A stretch of DNA of 5,504 bases, taken from Patescibacteria group bacterium (GTDB taxonomy: Bacteria; Patescibacteriota; Andersenbacteria; UBA10190). The translations under genes were made by a program, and so were the position numbers. Positions 1 through 4,072 of the stretch are shown piece by piece (the first letter of the stretch is position 1; the number at the start of each line of letters is the position of its first letter). The stretch is taken from assembly GCA_022574795.1 (NCBI GenBank), contig JACZRJ010000042.1, positions 1 to 5,504 on the forward strand, in the 5' to 3' direction. The notes under the pieces were generated by a model that was not told where the DNA came from, did no database searches, and saw nothing but the letters and a program-made list of their open reading frames with translations.

Positions 1-40
1 TCAAACCAGAAACATTCTTGGTTGCATCTTCATTAGTCAT
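1..40 (-). CDS. Start of an unidentified gene, cut by the window edge
   Basis: An ATG at 40-38 on the minus strand opens a frame with no stop to base 1, reading MTNEDATKNVSGL. An in-frame TGA lies three codons upstream (47-49), so this ATG is the earliest possible Met start in the frame. No good Shine-Dalgarno sequence precedes it. A TATACT -10-like hexamer and a hairpin lie 20-55 bases upstream. The gene follows the ATPase gene on the same strand after a gap of about 150 bases, so it could be the next gene of that transcript or start its own. Thirteen residues are too few to name a family, and chance openness of such a short stretch is quite possible. Confidence 0.35.
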   Translation of the reverse strand, partial: MTNEDATKNVSGL

Positions 41-59
41 AGTTGCTCATCAAAGTATT

Positions 60-79
60 GCAAAAGTGTAGCACTTTGC
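60..79 (-). other. Stem-loop in the leader of the minus-strand gene at the left edge
   Basis: AAAGTG (63-68) and CACTTT (72-77) form a perfect 6-bp stem around the 3-base loop TAG. Two more GC pairs (60-61 with 78-79) extend it across one bulged A at 62. No T-run follows on either strand, so it is not a standard intrinsic terminator. It sits between a -10-like element and the ATG at 40, so it could be a 5' UTR structure. Any function is inferred. Confidence 0.4.
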
Positions 80-87
80 TCTGTCTG

Positions 88-93
88 AGTATA
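88..93 (-). promoter_or_regulatory. Possible -10 element for the left-edge gene
   Basis: The minus strand reads TATACT here, 5 of 6 matches to the sigma-70 -10 consensus, in an AT-rich gap. The best -35 at 17 bp spacing is TTATCT, only 3 of 6 matches. A start near base 81 would leave a leader of about 40 bases containing the 60-79 hairpin. The same bases give a perfect TATAAT on the plus strand (90-95), so direction is ambiguous, although nothing on the plus strand would be served by it. Confidence 0.25.
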
Positions 94-136
94 ATTAGGC
101 TTAACAAAGCAGATAATAATCACCATCTTAAGGTGC

Positions 137-149
137 CCTCATAGTGAGG
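137..149. other. Short hairpin downstream of the ATPase gene
   Basis: CCTCA (137-141) and TGAGG (145-149) pair perfectly around the 3-base loop TAG. It lies about 40 bases past the ATPase stop codon and close to a longer hairpin at 155-182. There is no T-run, so termination by this element alone is doubtful. It may stabilise the mRNA 3' end. Confidence 0.35.
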
Positions 150-154
150 AAGGA

Positions 155-182
155 TTGAAGCGTGTCTCTCATATCGCTTCAA
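155..182 (-). terminator. Stem-loop after the ATPase stop codon, possible 3' end structure
   Basis: TTGAAGCG (155-162) and CGCTTCAA (175-182) form a perfect 8-bp stem with a 12-base loop. It starts 6 bases past the TGA stop (189-191) of the minus-strand ATPase gene, where a transcript end would be expected. There is no T-run after it on the minus strand (it continues TCCTTCCTCAC), so it is not a classical rho-independent terminator. It could be a weak terminator, a 3' stabilising structure or an attenuation point before the gene at the left edge. Confidence 0.4.
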
Positions 183-200
183 CTCACATCAACTCACATC
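181..200. repeat. 10-bp tandem duplication across the ATPase stop codon
   Basis: The unit AACTCACATC occurs twice without gap (181-190 and 191-200), with a partial third copy on each side (C180 and AA 201-202). Read on the minus strand, one copy encodes the last residues (Asp-Val-Ser) of the ATPase and the other supplies the stop codon and first 3' untranslated bases. It looks like a small slippage duplication at the gene end. Confidence 0.75.
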
Positions 201-2660
201 AAACAATGATTCACTCAAATAATCGTCGTCCTGGTGATTATCGCCTGGCTTGTCCAAGCCCGCGCTGAGATTGTATCTACTCAAGATTCGCTCCTCAACC
301 TCGGCTCGTGGACGACCATATACCCGCCGTGAATGACCACGAATCTGATCACGTATCTCAGGGTTACCCCCAGCTGGCGGCGGCGGAATAGACAAGCTAA
401 AGGGTCTGACCGGAACACCCTCTGCCAATAACCGGACACTAGCCGTAAACCGATCCAGCTTAGTCAGATCATACTCGGAAAAGACCGGATCAAATTGCTT
501 GGCCATAAACTCAGCATCATCCACCCCAATCCGATAACTGACAATTGTGCCGACATTACCAAAAACGGCATCTCGAATCGTATCGTCGAGCTGCTGAATG
601 AATTGATGAGTCATATTAAGATTGAGTCGGTACTTCCTCGCTTCTGACAAGATTGTCGAAATACTATCGGTCGTAAAATTTTGGAACTCATCGAGATAGA
701 GATAGAAATCTCGCCGCTCACTCTCCGGCATACTTGCCCTACCCATAGCCGCAATTTGGATCTTTGACACTAAGACAAATCCCAGTAAGTCAGAATTGAT
801 GTCACCGAGATTACCCTTCGACAGATTACACAATAAAATCTTACCCTCATCCATTACTTGGCGGACATCAAACGATGATTTAGGCTGCCCAATCATGTTG
901 CGTACCGTGGAGTTACTAATAAACCGTCCCAGCTTGCTGATAACATAGCTCAGCATATCCGCCGCCATCTGACCCTTCTGTGATTGCAGGAATTCTTTCT
1001 CCCAAAACTGCCGTACCGTCGGATCGGGCCCCTTAGCCAAAATCACTCGCCGAAACTCGTCATCGATAAACATCCGGGGCACATCAATTAAAGTCGACTC
1101 GGGATCCTCAGCTAAAGCCAATAAAGCATTCCGCAAATAGTGCTCAAACATCGGCCCGATTGATTCAGGATTTAATCGGGCCGCTAACTTCGACAACACC
1201 TGCACTACTTCATTTACAATCAGATCCCGCTGTTCCGCGTTTTGTGATTCCAAGATGTTAAAGCCTAGTGGTCGGTCAGTATCTGTCGGGTCAAATAGAA
1301 TCACATCGTTAACGCGCTCGGCTGGCACGTGTAGCATGATGTCTTCAATTAAATCACCGTGCGGATCTACCACTCCAACTCCGTGTCCGGCCACAATATC
1401 CTGAATAATCATATTGAGAAAAAGCGTGGTCTTACCAGTTCCGGTTTGTCCAATCATATAAAGATGCCGCCGCCGATCATTTGGTGCCAAATACACCGGT
1501 TGCGACACCCCACGATACACATTATCGCCCAGCTTAACCCCCTTAGTTGGTAAGCCTACCGGCAGCGGCGCAACTTTGGCCCCGCGCCATTCAATGTTCG
1601 GTGTTGCCGTAGTCGGCAGTGGAAAATGAAACAGCGAGGCTAGTTCTGTCGTACTAAAAGTATTTGCTGTTCGCTGACGGGCCATTCGAAAAATAATGTC
1701 TCGTAGAAACGGCTTCGATTTGCCAACTTTCGTTTCCTTGAGACCATTAAGGTCCGGTAGCTCGTATTGGGCAAAGGAACCAACGATCGCGGTATATATC
1801 CGCTCAGCTTCCTGCCGCTGTTGAGTGGCAACCCCAATGCGAATATTCACATCAAATTGCTGCTGGCTTACTTTGTCTTCCACCAGCTCTACCTGCTGCT
1901 GCGCCCGCGGTGTGAGACGTGCTTGGTCGGCTTGTCGCCGCTCTCGCTCTCGCCGACCACCACGGAAAAAACCACGCTGTTTAGCCCCAATGCTAGACTG
2001 TTTACCTTGAGTCGTTTTACGAGCAGCACTTTGTCCCTTCTTTCTGGTACGTTCAGTAGCTGGTCGACAAACATACTGCACAACGGCCGCATCTTGATGC
2101 TGAATTTTTGCCAGCGCACCAGTAATCGCCTGCATTGGATCCACTTCCAACTCTTTATAGGTTGCGATCGGCAAATAGTCGGCCCGTCGGCTCAACATCT
2201 TCCCCAAATAAAATTCATCCCCAGGAACAAAGATCGTGTAGTCAGTCATTTCTGAAATTGAAGCCTCAGGATAAAACGCATAAATTTGCTTCTCGAGATG
2301 ATCAGCAAATTTTCGCTCGGTCCCCGCATAAAAGGCAATCACGCCATCACTCCGAGCCACAATCTCCAGCACTAATAGCGGTCGGCCATACAATAGCCGA
2401 TCTAACCTACTAGCTGGTAAGTCAGCCAAGGTCGACAGCCACTGTTCAGCCACCGAAATACGTTCCTTGATCTCCTGGCCAATCCCCTCCTCACGTTCAT
2501 CTGGCTTAATGTCTTTTGGCAACATCACCCGCAGCATCACCACATCAAGGGTTCGCCGCATCCGAGCCCCTGACTTAGCCGTCCGCCAGACTATCCAGAC
2601 AAACACTGCCACCGCAAAAACTACGGCCAGACTAAGTAATAAAGCCAACCAAATAGGCAT
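189..2660 (-). CDS. Membrane-anchored VirD4/HerA-type P-loop ATPase (type IV secretion DNA-binding domain protein)
   Basis: An 823-residue protein resembling type IV secretion coupling proteins and the wider FtsK/HerA/VirD4 ATPases, which pump DNA or present substrates at the inner membrane. Residues 3-26 form one N-terminal transmembrane helix followed by basic residues, so the bulk is cytoplasmic. Residues 40-200 form a family-specific N-domain. Residues 203-242 are a very basic linker (15 Arg/Lys in 40). The ATPase core has Walker A GQTGTGKT at 404-411, DPHGDL at 432-437, Walker B LYLDEF at 654-659 with D657/E658, and a Gln-containing motif MTHQF at 683-687. PPPP (759-762) leads into a charged tail. 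All catalytic signatures are intact. It starts 5 bases after the upstream gene's stop with no Shine-Dalgarno site, suggesting translational coupling. The start is supported by the membrane helix beginning at residue 3. The ATPase class is secure. The transported substrate is unknown, and no relaxase or channel gene is visible. Confidence 0.9.
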   Translation of the reverse strand: MPIWLALLLSLAVVFAVAVFVWIVWRTAKSGARMRRTLDVVMLRVMLPKDIKPDEREEGIGQEIKERISVAEQWLSTLADLPASRLDRLLYGRPLLVLEIVARSDGVIAFYAGTERKFADHLEKQIYAFYPEASISEMTDYTIFVPGDEFYLGKMLSRRADYLPIATYKELEVDPMQAITGALAKIQHQDAAVVQYVCRPATERTRKKGQSAARKTTQGKQSSIGAKQRGFFRGGRRERERRQADQARLTPRAQQQVELVEDKVSQQQFDVNIRIGVATQQRQEAERIYTAIVGSFAQYELPDLNGLKETKVGKSKPFLRDIIFRMARQRTANTFSTTELASLFHFPLPTTATPNIEWRGAKVAPLPVGLPTKGVKLGDNVYRGVSQPVYLAPNDRRRHLYMIGQTGTGKTTLFLNMIIQDIVAGHGVGVVDPHGDLIEDIMLHVPAERVNDVILFDPTDTDRPLGFNILESQNAEQRDLIVNEVVQVLSKLAARLNPESIGPMFEHYLRNALLALAEDPESTLIDVPRMFIDDEFRRVILAKGPDPTVRQFWEKEFLQSQKGQMAADMLSYVISKLGRFISNSTVRNMIGQPKSSFDVRQVMDEGKILLCNLSKGNLGDINSDLLGFVLVSKIQIAAMGRASMPESERRDFYLYLDEFQNFTTDSISTILSEARKYRLNLNMTHQFIQQLDDTIRDAVFGNVGTIVSYRIGVDDAEFMAKQFDPVFSEYDLTKLDRFTASVRLLAEGVPVRPFSLSIPPPPAGGNPEIRDQIRGHSRRVYGRPRAEVEERILSRYNLSAGLDKPGDNHQDDDYLSESLFDVS

Positions 2661-2665
2661 TGAAT

Positions 2666-3148
2666 TTATAGCGCGAACAGTAAAACAATGACGATCAACG
2701 CCACCACACCAACAAATGCTACCAGGGAAAACCGGGCCAGTAGTGGCTGTCGATTGAGGCCCTGCTCACGCAACGCTTCATACAATTCCCCGGTTAACAC
2801 ATCATGAAATAAGTCCAAATTACGCGGATAGTACTTACTTTTCTCCGCGCGCTTAATCGCAGCACCTAAGTCATGAGCAAAAGCATAGTTAACCAGTTGC
2901 TGTGCCTCAGCATGCTCCTGGGGCACATGTTCCCACGGCTCACGTACAATCGCTACCGGCTGACCATGTTTGGCAAATTCCTCCGCCACTTCTTCCTCTA
3001 CAATTTCCTGTGGCCGCTCCACATCAGGTCTGCGCTCGCGCCGCACCCGCTCTATGACCCTCTCGGAGAATCTACGCGCCTCGCCACGATTACGGAAAAC
3101 GAGCTTTTCACGCTCAAGGGGTGGTCTCTCTAATGGTGAAGTTGCCAT
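2666..3148 (-). CDS. Small C-terminally anchored membrane protein, partner gene of the ATPase
   Basis: A 160-residue protein of unknown function. Residues 1-60 are highly charged, rich in Glu and Arg, and probably helical or partly disordered. Residues 70-130 look like a compact helical domain with motifs EPWEHVPQ (70-77), LVNYAFAHDLGAAIKRAE (85-102) and LDLFHDVLTGELYEAL (111-126). Residues 138-160 are a single hydrophobic helix at the extreme C-terminus, so it should be tail-anchored with the N-terminus in the cytoplasm. There is no signal peptide. It is the first gene of a two-gene operon, with its TAA stop 5 bases before the ATPase ATG, which implies a shared role at the membrane, perhaps as adaptor or anchor. 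The start is supported by GGTGG 6 bases upstream. I recall similar small proteins beside this ATPase in CPR genomes but cannot name a family. Confidence 0.85.
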   Translation of the reverse strand: MATSPLERPPLEREKLVFRNRGEARRFSERVIERVRRERRPDVERPQEIVEEEVAEEFAKHGQPVAIVREPWEHVPQEHAEAQQLVNYAFAHDLGAAIKRAEKSKYYPRNLDLFHDVLTGELYEALREQGLNRQPLLARFSLVAFVGVVALIVIVLLFAL

Positions 3149-3154
3149 AGTGTT

Positions 3155-3159
3155 CCACC
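3155..3159 (-). promoter_or_regulatory. Ribosome binding site of the 160-residue protein gene
   Basis: GGTGG on the minus strand lies 6 bases before the ATG at 3148, a partial match to the Shine-Dalgarno consensus at the right distance. It is the only plausible ribosome binding site among the gene starts here, and it supports this start. Confidence 0.45.
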
Positions 3160-3162
3160 ATC

Positions 3163-3168
3163 AGTATA
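3163..3168 (-). promoter_or_regulatory. Possible -10 element of the minus-strand operon
   Basis: The minus strand reads TATACT (5 of 6 to consensus) just after an A6 run (3171-3176). No convincing -35 lies 16-18 bp upstream. Transcription would begin near 3156, inside the GGTGG site, leaving a leader of about 8 bases. Either the leader is very short or the real promoter lies further upstream. Confidence 0.3.
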
Positions 3169-3189
3169 ACTTTTTTCCGACCATCGTGC

Positions 3190-3211
3190 CTAAGCCGCAG
3201 CTAAGCCACAG
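3190..3211. repeat. 11-bp tandem repeat in the divergent intergenic region
   Basis: CTAAGCCGCAG (3190-3200) is followed directly by CTAAGCCACAG (3201-3211), with one mismatch in 11. A weaker third copy, CTAAGCTCAGG, starts at 3220 and overlaps the palindrome at 3216-3233. Direct repeats between two divergent promoters could be repeated regulator sites or a slippage product. Confidence 0.6.
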
Positions 3212-3215
3212 CGCA

Positions 3216-3233
3216 AACCCTAAGCTCAGGGTT
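3216..3233. promoter_or_regulatory. 18-bp near-perfect palindrome, candidate operator
   Basis: AACCCTAAGCTCAGGGTT is symmetric in 8 of its 9 base pairs, the exception being the A/C pair at positions 7 and 12. It lies about 50 bp upstream of the extended -10 of the DUF2461 gene and also upstream of the minus-strand operon, so one regulator could act on both. As RNA it could fold as AACCCT/AGGGTT with a 6-base loop, but there is no T-run and no gene ends here. Confidence 0.45.
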
Positions 3234-3281
3234 AGAACTGTATGTGAGTAGTTTGAAGAGCAGTTAATGTTTTAAGGTGAA

Positions 3282-3290
3282 TGGTATAGT
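3282..3290 (+). promoter_or_regulatory. Extended -10 promoter of the DUF2461 gene
   Basis: TGGTATAGT contains an extended -10 TGn followed by TATAGT (5 of 6 matches). The -35 region at 15-18 bp spacing is poor, as is typical for extended -10 promoters. The hexamer ends 7 bases before the ATG at 3298, so transcription is predicted to start at or next to that A, giving a leaderless mRNA. Confidence 0.5.
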
Positions 3291-3297
3291 TAGAAAC

Positions 3298-3969
3298 ATG
3301 ATTGAAAAGTCGACCTTGGATTTTTTAAAAGGGCTGAAGAAGAACAACGACCGGGGTTGGTTTAATAAACATAAGGATGAGTACCAGGCAGCCTTGGCTG
3401 ATATGGAGCAGGTGGTGGATGAGATGATTTTAGAGGTGGGGCAGTTTGACTCACGGGTCCAAGGTTTACCGCCAAAGGACGCCTTGTTTCGTATTTATCG
3501 TGATGTTCGGTTTGCTAAGAATAAGTCACCGTATAAGGAACATTTTGGGGCGGTAATTGCTCGGCAAGGACGAAAGACAGAAGACGCCATATACTATTTT
3601 CATCTTGAGCCAGGAAATTCCTTTTTGGCTGGAGGAGTGTGGCATCCACCAACCAAAGATTTACATTTGATTCGCGGAGCAATTGAAGTACGCGGTCAAG
3701 GTTTACAGAAGATTGTGAATGGTGCCGCTTTTAAGAAGAATTTTGGAGCGCTGGAAGGTGATACTGTCAAGACAGTTCCGCGTGGATACGATAAAGAACA
3801 TCCGCAGATTGAGCTACTGCGACATAAGGATTTATTGGCCATACATCATCTAACCGATAAACAAGTGTTGTCGGCAGGGTTGGTGAAAGATGCAGTCAAG
3901 ATGTTTAAAGCAATGATACCGTTTAATGATTGGTTGAATACCGCGATGCGAAAAGAATTGAGCAGCTAA
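3298..3969 (+). CDS. DUF2461 family protein (TIGR02453 type)
   Basis: A 223-residue soluble protein with the hallmarks of the DUF2461 family, widespread in bacteria and of unknown biochemical role. Visible signatures are TLDFLKGLKKNN then WF at the N-terminus (6-22), FRIYRDVRFAKNKSPYK (64-80), YYFHLEPG (99-106), the GGVWHPP turn (112-118), IRGAIE (125-130) and PRGYDKEHP (161-169). Length matches the usual 210-230 residues, and it looks complete. There is no signal peptide or membrane helix, so it is cytoplasmic. The ATG at 3298 is chosen over an in-frame GTG at 3277 because the family normally begins a few residues before the TLxFL motif, and the promoter -10 overlaps codons of the longer form. 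It is divergent from the ATPase operon. Its coding strand is G-rich, like the ATPase gene and unlike the next gene. Confidence 0.9.
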   Translation: MIEKSTLDFLKGLKKNNDRGWFNKHKDEYQAALADMEQVVDEMILEVGQFDSRVQGLPPKDALFRIYRDVRFAKNKSPYKEHFGAVIARQGRKTEDAIYYFHLEPGNSFLAGGVWHPPTKDLHLIRGAIEVRGQGLQKIVNGAAFKKNFGALEGDTVKTVPRGYDKEHPQIELLRHKDLLAIHHLTDKQVLSAGLVKDAVKMFKAMIPFNDWLNTAMRKELSS

Positions 3970-4010
3970 ACAAAACGGGTCTTTTTTATACAAACCTCCA
4001 ATTGCTCTAT

Positions 4011-4024
4011 ACAGAATATTCTGT
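4011..4024. promoter_or_regulatory. Perfect 14-bp palindrome, candidate operator
   Basis: ACAGAATATTCTGT is its own exact reverse complement, with no spacer. It lies in the gap between the DUF2461 gene and the fused membrane/synthase gene, 49-62 bases before the latter's ATG and about 15 bases upstream of its putative -35. That is a typical place for a dimeric regulator. I do not recognise the motif as a known box. Confidence 0.45.
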
Positions 4025-4032
4025 CGTCTGGA

Positions 4033-4068
4033 GCATCGTTGCCGGTGTAACATGAGAATATACGATGC
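4033..4068. repeat. 7-bp inverted repeat spanning the promoter of the fused synthase gene
   Basis: GCATCGT (4033-4039) and ACGATGC (4062-4068) are exact reverse complements separated by 22 bases. The arms overlap the suggested -35 and -10 elements. They could be two half-sites of a regulator, or chance, since 7-bp arms over this distance are not rare. Confidence 0.35.
4039..4066 (+). promoter_or_regulatory. Possible sigma-70-like promoter of the fused synthase gene
   Basis: TTGCCG (4039-4044, 4 of 6) and TACGAT (4061-4066, 4 of 6) are separated by 16 bp. The -10 ends 6 bases before the ATG at 4073, so the predicted start point falls on or beside the start codon. The hexamers are weak and the call depends mainly on position. 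Confidence 0.3.
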
Positions 4069-4072
4069 CTAG

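Noticed and set aside
90..95. Perfect TATAAT on the plus strand as a promoter
   Set aside because: No -35 at 16-18 bp and no plus-strand gene downstream; the region beyond is antisense to the ATPase gene.
38..191. TGA read as an amino acid, extending the ATPase past its stop
   Set aside because: Read-through meets another TGA after about 23 codons and gives no recognisable domain. The family tail (RVYGRPRAEVEERI) is already complete before the stop, so TGA as stop is simpler.
1767..2255. 162-residue plus-strand open frame opposite the ATPase gene
   Set aside because: It is antisense to an intact, family-recognisable gene, has low-complexity Leu/Ser-rich content and no motif; it is a shadow frame.
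2873..3251. Two plus-strand open frames opposite the 160-residue protein gene
   Set aside because: Both overlap the real gene on the other strand, which has a membrane helix, operon spacing and a ribosome binding site. The shadow frames have none of these.
3277..3297. GTG start giving the DUF2461 protein seven extra residues
   Set aside because: No ribosome binding site at a suitable distance, the extra residues are not typical of the family, and the extended -10 lies inside them.
3970..3990. Intrinsic terminator after the DUF2461 gene
   Set aside because: There is a T6 run (3982-3987), but only an A/T-only stem of about 4 bp could form before it, so a hairpin terminator is not supported.
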